Below, in pieces: positions 9,784 through 19,219 of a stretch of DNA of 64,000 nucleotides. Both the position numbers and the translations under genes were made by a program. The stretch covers positions 930,001 through 994,000 of the forward strand of contig JAUFOR010000003.1 of NCBI GenBank assembly GCA_040285745.1, given 5' to 3'. The stretch's first letter is position 1. Every line of letters starts with the position of its first letter. This stretch comes from Barthelona sp. PCE (Eukaryota; Metamonada: BaSk clade). The notes beneath the pieces are model-generated. The model saw nothing but the letters and a program-made list of their open reading frames with translations, did not search any database and was not told the DNA's origin.

Positions 9784-9957
9784 GCCTCAAAAAATAAACA
9801 AAACAAATGCGATTGAATAAGGTATAAAAGAAATTAACATTTGTAAACGAACCAAAAAGCATTGCAAATACGTGCAAAAGAATACATCTTACGTTAGAAG
9901 TCAGTTTCCAATACGCTTTTGTGGTCAATTCCGTAAAAATTCATGCCTGCAAAAATT

Positions 9958-11925
9958 TTACAACCTCACAACACCCTTCAATGATGAAGTGTCTATGACA
10001 GAAAAATCAAACCCTTCCAAGCTGTCAATAGTCACACATGTCTCTGTTACAGAAACTTCACAATTACCTAAATACAGAACAGAAATATAATGAAGACGAT
10101 TAGTATCTGGTAAAAGCTTCCTAAAAACTACAGTGTTGCATGAAACGTAAGGCCTGTGTACAGTGGTGTAACCTTCCGGAGCTTTATAAACTTTAACAAC
10201 GCTTCCCTCAGTGAAATCCAGAACATAAATAGAATCGCAACAATGGAGTAACTCTGGACCGGCAAAGTGCCAGTTTGCACCTATAATGACATCTTTTGGA
10301 ATTGATAACGTCTTTAATGATCCATCTGATAACAAAACTGCCTGCATCTCTTCAACAAACTCTTCCTCATCCATATAAAGTCGAACAAACATATCTCCCC
10401 ACACGTTCGTGCGCACTGTGCTTGCCATCATCTGTAGATCTCTCCTCTCAATGCTTCCGTCCTTAGCAGTGAATAAATGCACATTATCCTGTAGTTTCGC
10501 AATTACCCTAATCCCTTTAGATTCCTTAATAAATCCAACGCTATCTATATTCTTGTGCTCGTCTTGGAGAGGTAAATCCCCTAACAAAGCTGTTGGATAC
10601 TCATAAAACAACGGAACACCCATGCACACATCACACAGCTGAAAATCACTGTAATTTGTTGCGTTTGTGATTGTCCAGTCGCTCCGTAGTTGTGTGAATG
10701 CGAACTCTGTGTTCATGTACATATCCGTGTCAAAACCTGTTGCAAATGTAAGATACGGCTGACCGAAATAAAACTCTAGTCGAGCTTCATCAAAAGCACT
10801 ACTACAATAGTCTGCAATGTGACATATGTGAGATTTGAGGTCAAAGAACATCAATCTGTTGAAGATATCATACACAACAAACTTATCGTCGAAAAAAAGT
10901 GCATTTGTTATATCCTCAACAAAAAACAACACCTTGTTTCTTTCTATGGGAGTTACTATTCTTATTTCACCGTTGAAGAACGTAAACAGCATGGAAGAAC
11001 CAGTGTGAACGAACGTAGAAACCAAACTAAGCACCGTTGAACTATTATCAACACAACACATTGGATACCCCCAGACCCTACTTTTTTTCACATCAATTCT
11101 TCCTGCGCTGATGCTGATAGTGTGCGCCATCACATCGTCCATCACTGAAATATCAAGCACTGAGCTACCAAATCGATGTACAAAGATTCCTGTAGCTGCT
11201 TCCCAATCCAAAACGTCTTTTAATAGGGGAAACTCCCTGAATAAATTAATACGGTCGTCCCCGGCAGCGTAAATAAGCCCATTCTCTCCATACATAAAAA
11301 ATCCTTCGATATTCAATGCAGCAATTGCAATATCGCAATCACCAACATATTTGAATGAACTAACATAATCCCTTCTCATGTGCTCATCCTCGGTCGGTTC
11401 AAACATGTACATACCTTCGCCCTTACCAAATAAATTATCCTTGTAATGTTCAAGTCCGGAACGAGATGCTTGACCATACAGCTCTCCTGTCAAAACGTTC
11501 ATAATACAAACTGTGATACCGCCTTCCATGTCGGTAACAACCATGAATGCGTCAGTCACGTTGAGAAATGCCGTTGTCATCCACTGTGCGTCCTCAATGA
11601 ATGACAAATCAAGTGAGTACGACTGTGACTGTATCTCTCCGTTCCTTGTGTCAAAGAATATGGTGGTCACGCTAACTGAGGATATGTCTATATCGTATAG
11701 ACAGATAAAATCGGCGTTATAAAATATGTCAGGCTGAAATATGCACCTCGACCGACAAATGCTTCCTGTATGGTAGCTGTCGCCGTTGGTGGGGATAAAA
11801 ATAACCTCTGAGGCATCCTGAGATAAAAAGGGAACCTCTTTGTGATCATCTTTCAATGAAAATATCATATTCTCGGAACAATGAACATTCCCCTCATTTT
11901 CAAAATTGAAACTTACGCTTGGCAT
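9958..11925 (-). CDS. Large propeller-like protein, 655 aa
   Basis: Unnamed beta-rich protein. It contains INLFREFPLLKDVL at about one third of its length, matching NLTERFPQLKGLNI in the 33.7-kb gene and DLIEMFPPLAKFGY in the 37.5-kb gene, which indicates common descent. Strand pairs such as FVVYDIFNRLMFFDLKSH resemble propeller blades. The start at 11925 (MPSVSFNFENEG) is preferred. An upstream in-frame ATG pair at 12015/12012 would add 30 hydrophobic residues that could be read as a signal peptide, but the T-rich leader upstream of the relatives also translates as hydrophobic sequence. No enzyme motif seen. Confidence 0.65.
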   Translation of the reverse strand: MPSVSFNFENEGNVHCSENMIFSLKDDHKEVPFLSQDASEVIFIPTNGDSYHTGSICRSRCIFQPDIFYNADFICLYDIDISSVSVTTIFFDTRNGEIQSQSYSLDLSFIEDAQWMTTAFLNVTDAFMVVTDMEGGITVCIMNVLTGELYGQASRSGLEHYKDNLFGKGEGMYMFEPTEDEHMRRDYVSSFKYVGDCDIAIAALNIEGFFMYGENGLIYAAGDDRINLFREFPLLKDVLDWEAATGIFVHRFGSSVLDISVMDDVMAHTISISAGRIDVKKSRVWGYPMCCVDNSSTVLSLVSTFVHTGSSMLFTFFNGEIRIVTPIERNKVLFFVEDITNALFFDDKFVVYDIFNRLMFFDLKSHICHIADYCSSAFDEARLEFYFGQPYLTFATGFDTDMYMNTEFAFTQLRSDWTITNATNYSDFQLCDVCMGVPLFYEYPTALLGDLPLQDEHKNIDSVGFIKESKGIRVIAKLQDNVHLFTAKDGSIERRDLQMMASTVRTNVWGDMFVRLYMDEEEFVEEMQAVLLSDGSLKTLSIPKDVIIGANWHFAGPELLHCCDSIYVLDFTEGSVVKVYKAPEGYTTVHRPYVSCNTVVFRKLLPDTNRLHYISVLYLGNCEVSVTETCVTIDSLEGFDFSVIDTSSLKGVVRL

Positions 11926-12122
11926 AATTAAACCCAAAAATTTAAATTCTAAGGGTGTTAAAACTGCAAAAAACAGAAACAAAATTTTCAGTTTTATTGC
12001 CACAGTCCTCATCATCACTATGCTATTTCACATCTTTGTGGGCATTTATATCACGGAGTGCACTGTTCTTTCTTTCACACCAGACTAAAGAACAAAGGTT
12101 TCGATTTTTCACAAACATATCT

Positions 12123-13031
12123 TCATTTAAACTTATCGAGCTCAGAAAAATCAATTAAAAATCGTACTGTAACAAATTCTATCATGGCCTTGTCAATGGT
12201 CACTTCATCAAGTTCACACTGCAGTGACCTCTCAATAATATCCAAATATGGCTTTTCTAACTTCATACTCTCTAACTCCTTCCTGTCCACAGTCTTCATC
12301 CACGTCATTCTATCCCCTTCTATAAATGACCGAACCCATTTCGCTAAAGTGGATACGGATATGCCAAAATTCATCTTATCTAAACACATCTTCATTGCTT
12401 GCTTAAGCGCTCGTGTCTTTGCCTTTTTGCGTAAAGTTTGACCACAAACTAATGTGTCAAAATATTCGCAAAATGTTTCATAGATGAGAATAGCCCACGG
12501 TCTGGCCAATATGTTAGGTGGTGGAATAGGAGTTTTTCTTGGCTTTTGAATATTAGGAGTAGTAAGTTTGGGGCTCATCTGCTCCTTATGTAAGAAGTTA
12601 ACTCTTTCCCTGATCATGTCAATAATTTCCTTTCCCAGACGCGGCTCCAGGTCTTTAAGAAGCACACTTCTATACAGACCTTCTTTCAATGCCGGTTTGA
12701 GTTTTTTCCTAATTGCAGTAACGTTCCTGCCAAAGCCCAAATAATTTAGTGTCTTTGCCACTGTCACTGCAGAAGCCATCATACAACCTGTTAATGCCGT
12801 ATAGGTTGCAACAACTAATTTGATCTCCCATTCTTCCCAACGTTTACGAGCTTTCTGATTCTCTGATAATAAAGGTGATTCCTGTACTGTGATGAGTACG
12901 AGTGGCTCATTTTCGATAATACTTTCGGTTTCTGAAGTTGGAGTAGACTGTATTTTGTTAGGTACAGTTGACTTCTGTCTCGTTCTCTTCCTCGTCGATG
13001 GCACCTCAAATAGTTCAAGTTGCAACGTCAT
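12123..13031 (-). CDS. Hypothetical protein with possible Myb/SANT-like helical segment
   Basis: 302 residues from the preferred ATG. An upstream in-frame ATG at 13118 would add 29 residues encoded by AT-rich, leader-like sequence. The N-terminus is basic and low complexity (RKRTRQK, then S/T/E-rich). A segment near residue 65 (RKRWEEWEIKLVVATY) is reminiscent of the first helix of Myb/SANT domains, with the following residues rich in basic helices (AIRKKLKPALKE). The C-terminal half is helical and charged. The call of a DNA-binding protein is weak and rests on these short resemblances only. Confidence 0.5.
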   Translation of the reverse strand: MTLQLELFEVPSTRKRTRQKSTVPNKIQSTPTSETESIIENEPLVLITVQESPLLSENQKARKRWEEWEIKLVVATYTALTGCMMASAVTVAKTLNYLGFGRNVTAIRKKLKPALKEGLYRSVLLKDLEPRLGKEIIDMIRERVNFLHKEQMSPKLTTPNIQKPRKTPIPPPNILARPWAILIYETFCEYFDTLVCGQTLRKKAKTRALKQAMKMCLDKMNFGISVSTLAKWVRSFIEGDRMTWMKTVDRKELESMKLEKPYLDIIERSLQCELDEVTIDKAMIEFVTVRFLIDFSELDKFK

Positions 13032-13193
13032 TACATGCAATGAAAAAGCTTTTAATGTATATAATAACGTAATGAAATTACACTTTCTTGAACAGTTTTC
13101 AATATGCTTTAAAGTCATTTCAAATGTCCTAAAGGGAAAGTTACGATTGCTGACCGTATTTAAAATGCTCTAGCACCTCAGAAAAAAATCTAT

Positions 13194-15380
13194 TTACAAA
13201 ACACTCAATAAAGATAGCGTTTGTTGATACATGGCAACATCCTCTGTTTCGCTGAGTATCTCGTCCCTAACACGTATTAAATCTGCCTTGCTCAAAACAG
13301 GAAGTAAAATTTCTGCTTCCCTTACTTTGTGTCTGTGTGCTCTTCTAAACACTTTCAGTAATGATAACCCGAGGTACTTCTGTATGTTATCCCTGGCAGA
13401 TACGTCCAACTGACGTACAACACGACAAATACCCGCCAACAACGTATGCTCTGATAAGTCATTCAAGCTAAAAGAATCAGTTGTGAATAACCGATCCTCT
13501 AGGAAACAAAACAGTAGCTTATCAAGAGCTTGGCCGGATATTTGACCCCTTTCGAAGACATACGTGAGATAACCAAGCTCTACACAATTCGCCTCAAGAT
13601 CAAAGCGCTGATCCCACTCATCAAACATTGGAGAGCATGGAACAACTGAGGACCCTTGTCTTGAGACAGGGTTGAAGTTCCTGATGTCCTCCTTAACCAT
13701 ACCCAGGTTACCAAAAGACCTGAGCATGTATACTCTTATTGAAACTGGGTTGAAAGTATATATGTATCGATCACTGACAAAAAACGAATAAACTATAGTA
13801 TCCAATATATAACTCCTCATAGATGTGTCCTCTGATACGAGCTGCAGCTGTAATGTGTCGTAATGGATGACATATGTCAAAGTATCCAACTCCACAACCG
13901 AGATACTCAGCATTTCACAAACGCCATACGGCAGACTCATATGCGTTGTGGTCACCTCCTTGGTGCGCAAATCGGTGCGTTCTATAAATATATCCGACAT
14001 GTGGGACGTCACAGCAATAAGAAACGCCTCTCGATCTCGAGGGTTGTGAATCATGAGAGCCCGAACATTTTTATCTCGCAATGTTCTCTTCAGAACAATA
14101 CCCGACTCGCTGAACACGTATATAATCTCCACATCGCCTTCGTGGACAAGAAACGCACAGTAAACCTCACTTGAGGACATAACCGAAATAACTGCTGGCA
14201 TCTCAAAGGTTCGACCGCAATATGATGCAAGATCCATTCCAACTCCGCTTATGACAAACGGCCGCGGCGGATTTGCCTTAAGGACGGCCCATGGGTGATA
14301 TAAATGCGGGCGAGGTGCCAAAGAAGTGGAGCATAAACTGTACTGTCGCCAGAACCGTACTTCACACGTTCCTGTCACAGCGCAGAAGAAGAAGCGTCCG
14401 TGTGCAACGTCCTTGATCTTTGGCGTGCAATGGCTGAAGTTGGCGAGCACAGGAGAAATCATTACACTGCTGAACGTGATAGCTGCTCTGGAGAAATGAA
14501 GGCGATCTCCCTTCGTTTCAATAGACGGAAGCTCTCCGCATATCGTTCCCAGTGCTACATCTATTAGTAAAAGACGCCCACCGTTGTGAGAAAGGCCGCA
14601 AAACACACGACCAAGACCTGTAAAACTAATATGGTCTAGTTGATATCCTATATCTATTTTCTTAACAGATTTCAGAGGTTTTGGGAGCTTCTTTGACGGA
14701 TCGATTCCAATTTCTACCGAATAAAGTGTGTAATCATCAAAAAGCATGAATAAATGACTGCCTGAAACACCAAACTCGCACAAAGTTGGCTCACGTCCCG
14801 TGCTCAAGGTTGCAAATGTCAGGCGCGTTGCAGGTACTCTTACTGCCCACGGTGTGTGTTGATTAGAAAACACAACAGAGTCTACATCTTTCTCACTATG
14901 ACTAACAAATTCACTTGAGACGAGTTGTATCATCGAGTTCACATGTGAAAGGGGGGTGAGGTCCATGGCGAAGAAGATCAGGCGAGATCTATCCAGCAGA
15001 CAACACACAAAATGAGAGTGAACTACAAACTGTCTGATTATCCTTGATGATAGTCCCTGATTTGTGAATCCCTTAACATGAACAGGGTGCATGAATACCT
15101 GGTTTCTGTCATCAACATCCACCTTGAACTTTAACGTGTAAAGGCTTCCGTTATCGAGCAAGAAAAAAAGCTGATCCCCACTTGCACTCCAATCGGCTTG
15201 AATAGCCTCAGCATCTATTGTGTGTGAGTTAACCTTGGTGAACCTGTCTGAAGAACACGCTACAAAGTCGATCGATGAAGAAGAAAACAAAGCCGCAACA
15301 TGGGAATATACAGGATTGAAACACACTAAATGCACAGGGTGTGCATTCTTATATGTGTGAGGAATTCCAAACGGAAACAT
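13194..15380 (-). CDS. RIC1-like propeller protein (tentative)
   Basis: 728 residues, starting at the ATG that gives MFPFGIPHTYKN. The N-terminal two thirds form WD40/propeller-like strands, with an early segment (IQADWSASGDQLFFLLDNG) resembling the second blade of RIC1, the partner of RGP1 in the Rab6 guanine-nucleotide exchange complex at the Golgi, whose N-terminus also begins MYFP-x-GWP. The last about 150 residues are helical (LLFCFLEDRLF, then a KVFRRAHRHKVREAE stretch), consistent with a propeller-solenoid trafficking protein. The C-terminal RIC1 signature is not convincing, so another coat- or tether-type propeller-solenoid protein is equally possible. It is divergent with the radical SAM gene, 56 nt apart. 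Confidence 0.45.
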   Translation of the reverse strand: MFPFGIPHTYKNAHPVHLVCFNPVYSHVAALFSSSSIDFVACSSDRFTKVNSHTIDAEAIQADWSASGDQLFFLLDNGSLYTLKFKVDVDDRNQVFMHPVHVKGFTNQGLSSRIIRQFVVHSHFVCCLLDRSRLIFFAMDLTPLSHVNSMIQLVSSEFVSHSEKDVDSVVFSNQHTPWAVRVPATRLTFATLSTGREPTLCEFGVSGSHLFMLFDDYTLYSVEIGIDPSKKLPKPLKSVKKIDIGYQLDHISFTGLGRVFCGLSHNGGRLLLIDVALGTICGELPSIETKGDRLHFSRAAITFSSVMISPVLANFSHCTPKIKDVAHGRFFFCAVTGTCEVRFWRQYSLCSTSLAPRPHLYHPWAVLKANPPRPFVISGVGMDLASYCGRTFEMPAVISVMSSSEVYCAFLVHEGDVEIIYVFSESGIVLKRTLRDKNVRALMIHNPRDREAFLIAVTSHMSDIFIERTDLRTKEVTTTHMSLPYGVCEMLSISVVELDTLTYVIHYDTLQLQLVSEDTSMRSYILDTIVYSFFVSDRYIYTFNPVSIRVYMLRSFGNLGMVKEDIRNFNPVSRQGSSVVPCSPMFDEWDQRFDLEANCVELGYLTYVFERGQISGQALDKLLFCFLEDRLFTTDSFSLNDLSEHTLLAGICRVVRQLDVSARDNIQKYLGLSLLKVFRRAHRHKVREAEILLPVLSKADLIRVRDEILSETEDVAMYQQTLSLLSVL

Positions 15381-15436
15381 GAAAGAGGTTCTCAACTCGA
15401 AATCATTTTTCCAACTTTTTTTAAAGGCTCACATTG

Positions 15437-16522
15437 ATGAATATTTTAGAAAGGGATGTATTGGACATAGAGGATATTGACTTTGTCATTAATCCTGACC
15501 GTACTCCGGGCAATGCTTGGTTTTCCCTCCCTCCTGATGATGAAGGAAAAATCAGATGCTTAGTATGCGCACATCGCTGTCTTATCTCAGAGGGAAAAGC
15601 AGGAATATGTGGAATTCGCAAGAATGAAGATAAAGTCCTTAAGCTTTACGGCTATGGCAAATCTGCAACGAGGGCTATTGATCCGATTGAAAAGAAGCCC
15701 CTGGCCCACTTCCACCCGGGGCAGGGCATTCTTTCACTTAGCTGCTACGGTTGCAACTTTGGATGCACATTTTGCCAAAACTACACCCTTTCAATGGCTA
15801 TCAAGGAGGGTGTTGACGTCGAAGAACTAGAAGACAACATGCAGGACATGCCGCCTGATATGGTTGTAAGGCTTTGCAAAATGAAGAACGTGAGATTCAT
15901 AGCTGGCACATATAACGAACCTACAATTTCTTTCGAGTATTATTACGATGTTGCCCGGCTTGCAAAAGAACAAGGTATCGAATTTGTGTTTGTCACCAAC
16001 GGATATATGACCCGAGAAGCACTGATTTATATGGCCCCATATATCGCAGCAATGAATATTGATTTAAAGGCGTTTTCTGAAGAGTTTTATCGAAAGATTT
16101 GTAAGGCTCGTCTCTCACCTGTTCTCTCCACAATACAACTGGCACACCTGCTTGGAATCCACGTTGAGGTTACAACTCTAGTAATACCAGGTGAAAATGA
16201 TGATGACATTGAAGGTATTTGCGATTTTGTTGCAAGTGTTTCAAACGATTTAGTTCTACACCTCAGTGCGTTCCACCCAGACTATCGGATGACTAACCGT
16301 GGTAGAACTACCCCAAAGCTCCTCAGAGACTGTAAGACAATCGCTGTAGAGAAGGGATTGCGCTTTGTGTATTTGGGCAACACAAAGTCAGACGATAGTA
16401 TTTATTGTCCTGAATGTAGTACTGTAGTGATAGAGAAACGCGGATATGTAGTGACGAGAGTGAATGTTGAGTCTGATGGGCTCTGCCCAACTTGTAAGTG
16501 TCGAATTTATGGTCGCTTCTAA
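15437..16522 (+). CDS. Radical SAM enzyme of the AmmeMemoRadiSam type
   Basis: 361 residues. The cluster-binding motif C-x3-C-x2-C is CNFGCTFC (Cys106, Cys110, Cys113). An N-terminal cysteine pair region (CLVCAHRC, then AGICGIR) and the KPLAHFHPG segment before the cluster are typical of the PflA-like family found with AMMECR1 and Memo homologues in archaea and bacteria. The C-terminus has a CPEC ... CPTCKC zinc-ribbon-like tail. The substrate is unknown for the family. It works through a [4Fe-4S] cluster and S-adenosylmethionine, which suits an anaerobic cell. Transfer from a prokaryote is likely for a eukaryotic copy but not shown here. The TTG one codon upstream is not used; ATG at 15437 is the start. 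Confidence 0.85.
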   Translation: MNILERDVLDIEDIDFVINPDRTPGNAWFSLPPDDEGKIRCLVCAHRCLISEGKAGICGIRKNEDKVLKLYGYGKSATRAIDPIEKKPLAHFHPGQGILSLSCYGCNFGCTFCQNYTLSMAIKEGVDVEELEDNMQDMPPDMVVRLCKMKNVRFIAGTYNEPTISFEYYYDVARLAKEQGIEFVFVTNGYMTREALIYMAPYIAAMNIDLKAFSEEFYRKICKARLSPVLSTIQLAHLLGIHVEVTTLVIPGENDDDIEGICDFVASVSNDLVLHLSAFHPDYRMTNRGRTTPKLLRDCKTIAVEKGLRFVYLGNTKSDDSIYCPECSTVVIEKRGYVVTRVNVESDGLCPTCKCRIYGRF

Positions 16523-16561
16523 TTTTTGTGTAAACGAATAATAACCTCTTATCTCTTTTTT

Positions 16562-17449
16562 ATGCTTGAAAACGAGGCCCTAACTGCGGTTTCAAACGAG
16601 ACTATACAATATGGTAACCCATATATTATCTTTTTACCGATTTTAGCATATTTTGTGCTCTTTTTGTACTCTTTGCTTAAAGTACGGCGGATCAAAGCCT
16701 ACTCCCGAACATACGATTCAAACAACACAGCCACCAGTTTGATAAAGCGTTGGGTTTTTATTTTTGTGGCAATGGGCAGTTTAATGCGCACTATATCGCT
16801 ATTCACGGATTTTACAGCCGTCTTGAACAAGGATCCTGTGCTCCACATCGAGCAAGCCTTGCAAGACAGCAGTTTCTTCAGATTACTGCCAAGTCTACCA
16901 TTTTATATTTCGATCTGCCTCTTAGAATTTATTATTTCTGATATGGTGTACGGCCTGCGCAACTTAAAGTCCCCAAAGAACATTGTGAAGACGAGTGCAT
17001 TTATTTCCATTCAATTCGCCCAACTTATACTGCTTGAGATTACAAGACTCACTGAAGATCTTCCCATATCCTTCTTTCCTATCAAGGCTCATTGGGTCTG
17101 TGGTGTTTTTTACGTCCTAGTGTGCATTAGTCTTCTGTGGAGCAATATTCAATTACATCGCTTGAGTTCAAGCATAACTCAATTGAGAGCCAATGTGCGC
17201 CCCATTATTACGTCAGTCTACGCCACATCTTTTATCTATCTTTGTCGGGGGCTGGTCTTCCTCATGTCAGCAATGGTTAAAAGTGATTATCTCTTTATTA
17301 ACATCAGCCTTGACCTCAGTATGTATTACCTACTCATTGAATTTCTTCCAACAATTCTTCTTTGTTTTATTCTTCGTGCCAGGAGGAGAAGATATGGGGA
17401 CCAAAGAAATACATCATTCAAAGAACATTTATTAGTGCAACGAAAGTAA
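16562..17449 (+). CDS. Seven-transmembrane protein, TOM1/THH1-like
   Basis: 295 residues with about seven hydrophobic segments (IIFLPILAYFVLFLYSLL, WVFIFVAMGSLMRTISL, LPFYISICLLEFIIS, FISIQFAQLILLEI, GVFYVLVCISLLW, VYATSFIYLCRGLVFLM, LLIEFLPTILLCFIL) and a basic C-terminal tail (RARRRRYGDQR). The RTISLF and RGLVFL positions, as well as the loop with WSNIQLHRL, recall the plant TOM1/THH1 and TPRA1-type 7TM family. The membrane location and function in protists are unknown. Start at 16562 gives a short extracellular N-terminus with an N-linked glycosylation site. It begins 39 nt after the radical SAM stop. Confidence 0.55.
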   Translation: MLENEALTAVSNETIQYGNPYIIFLPILAYFVLFLYSLLKVRRIKAYSRTYDSNNTATSLIKRWVFIFVAMGSLMRTISLFTDFTAVLNKDPVLHIEQALQDSSFFRLLPSLPFYISICLLEFIISDMVYGLRNLKSPKNIVKTSAFISIQFAQLILLEITRLTEDLPISFFPIKAHWVCGVFYVLVCISLLWSNIQLHRLSSSITQLRANVRPIITSVYATSFIYLCRGLVFLMSAMVKSDYLFINISLDLSMYYLLIEFLPTILLCFILRARRRRYGDQRNTSFKEHLLVQRK

Positions 17450-17486
17450 ATTGTTTTTGTGTTTTGTTTTTTCACCCTTTCAAATA

Positions 17487-18152
17487 ATGGAGAAGAAGTT
17501 TAGATGCGTACACTGCTTCCAAAAAGTAAGCGATTTGGTGTCTGAGGTGGGATCTGAAACAGATTCAAAACAAAAAGTACTTGTTAAATGTCCTTATTGC
17601 AAAAATACTGTTGATCCGTTCATTGCAAACACATTCATGTATAATTTACTGGATATTATTCTGCTTAATCAATCTACATACAAACATTTTCTATTTAATG
17701 AAAATTCTCCGTTCATCTGGGCTAGAGGATTCATCCTCATTCTGTGTGGCATTTTTTTTGTCTTTACAGAAAAGTTAAAGTTCTCATTGCTGTTGTTCAG
17801 CAGTTTTTTTTTCTTTCTACAGTTCATGATGATTTATTGTGTATGTAAGTACTATCCAAAAGTTCTCCTACGATTGAATCTCATCAAAGAGTACGACAGT
17901 GGTATTTCATTCAGGATATCTTTCAAAGCAAATGTGATCAGCTTTTGGCCTTTTTTGTTCGGTGTTGTCAATTATCTTTTTGCATACTCCCGCTTCACAT
18001 ACCCATTAATTCTTTTCATTCGATTCTTCACTTTAAGTACTACATACTCTGCGCTGTTAAACATTCATACGCGATTAGCCTTTGGTTTTTCAACTTTAAG
18101 TTTATTGGTTGAATCGCTCCTTGGCGCTTTATTTTACTTATGGGTTGAATAG
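17487..18152 (+). CDS. ARV1: ARV1-like lipid homeostasis membrane protein
   Basis: 221 residues. The N-terminal ARV1 homology domain has two CxxC knuckles, CVHC and CPYC, followed by DPFIANTFMYNLLDIILLNQSTYKHFLFN, which matches the family pattern (D-x-YIE-x-E-x-MIILIDLIL-x-K-x-AYRHLLYN). Several transmembrane helices follow (about residues 75-105, 155-180, 195-220). ARV1 is an ER protein needed for sterol distribution and GPI-anchor synthesis. The ATG at 17487 places the first CxxC six residues from the N-terminus, as in the family. Same strand as the 7TM gene, 37 nt downstream of it. Confidence 0.8.
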   Translation: MEKKFRCVHCFQKVSDLVSEVGSETDSKQKVLVKCPYCKNTVDPFIANTFMYNLLDIILLNQSTYKHFLFNENSPFIWARGFILILCGIFFVFTEKLKFSLLLFSSFFFFLQFMMIYCVCKYYPKVLLRLNLIKEYDSGISFRISFKANVISFWPFLFGVVNYLFAYSRFTYPLILFIRFFTLSTTYSALLNIHTRLAFGFSTLSLLVESLLGALFYLWVE

Positions 18153-18231
18153 GCTGTGCAAATTAGTAGTATATTTTAGTAAAATTGTTCTCTTTTTTAT
18201 TCATTTTTTCGCACACTATTTTTTGATTTAA

Positions 18232-19059
18232 ATGATTTTAACACCACAATCTTTTCCAAGTGGAGAGAAAAAATTCTTTAGTTTTGCTGAAGTAATACAA
18301 AAGCGAGAGCATTCTGAAGATTATAGTGTAATTTTGGCCCAACGATCTTTTGATGGCAAGATGTGTACCGTATACGATGGGGAGCACACGATTTTGGAGT
18401 ACGACATAAGCATATCAGGTAATGAAATCGTCAGAGGAAGACAATCCATAATTTCAAAGGTTTCTGACGATTTGAAACTGCTACTTGTGATCAGTTCGGG
18501 CTATTGTTTGTTCCAAGAAGGTGAAGAACTTCAAATACGTGATATGTTTGGAGCAATAATTTTAAGAAAGCCTTTAGTATATTTAGGCTTCATTTCTGGG
18601 TTACACATCGTTGCGCGCGACACATTCGGGGGCGTTTGCTTCATTGAATGCTACCCTGAGGTTCCTCAGTTTCGTTTCAGACCCTCTTCTCCATTTCGAT
18701 ATTATGATGCACTCACCACAGTAACACCCGTCCCTATCAACGGCGGCAGTGAAATGCTCATCTATGACGGGAGTAAGTGTATTATAGTTTCTGCAATTGG
18801 ATGTATAGATTTATCAGATTCTTTTAATATTAGCGGGTTTCCAATATTAAAAACTGCACAGGTATATCTTTTTGAGGATGATGAGATAAGAATTATTGAT
18901 ATTGAGACAGAAACACATGTAGTTTTAAGAAAAGATGCACCTGTATCAGTCATAAAGGGTGTGATAGGTTCTCCTGGAAAGCTTTTCTTTATTGAAAATA
19001 TGCTTTATTATGTGCAACATTCATTCGGAAGAGTTTTATTTGTCGAAAAAGATGAATGA
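18232..19059 (+). CDS. Small propeller-like protein, 275 aa
   Basis: Unrecognised beta-rich protein without membrane segments. Short strand-turn-strand units (MCTVYDGEHTILEYDI, MLIYDGSKCIIVS, IRIIDIETETHVVL) resemble divergent propeller blades. One unit, CIDLSDSFNISGFPI, is a weak version of the NL-x-E-x-FP-x-L motif of the larger relatives at 9.96, 33.7 and 37.5 kb. It is similar in size to the protein at 8944-9783. It stands alone between ARV1 and the coiled-coil gene. Function unknown. Confidence 0.55.
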   Translation: MILTPQSFPSGEKKFFSFAEVIQKREHSEDYSVILAQRSFDGKMCTVYDGEHTILEYDISISGNEIVRGRQSIISKVSDDLKLLLVISSGYCLFQEGEELQIRDMFGAIILRKPLVYLGFISGLHIVARDTFGGVCFIECYPEVPQFRFRPSSPFRYYDALTTVTPVPINGGSEMLIYDGSKCIIVSAIGCIDLSDSFNISGFPILKTAQVYLFEDDEIRIIDIETETHVVLRKDAPVSVIKGVIGSPGKLFFIENMLYYVQHSFGRVLFVEKDE

Positions 19060-19219
19060 GTTATATGTGAATTCTGGGTATAAAATGGCTTTTAGCCCTG
19101 TAAATAGTGTTTTAGAAAGAATATATCATAGTTTTAGAGCTCAGATGTGATCTTTCCACACATTGAAATATGCGCTTTAACGATTCATTCCTTTTTCTTC
19201 TTTTAAAACACACCCATCG

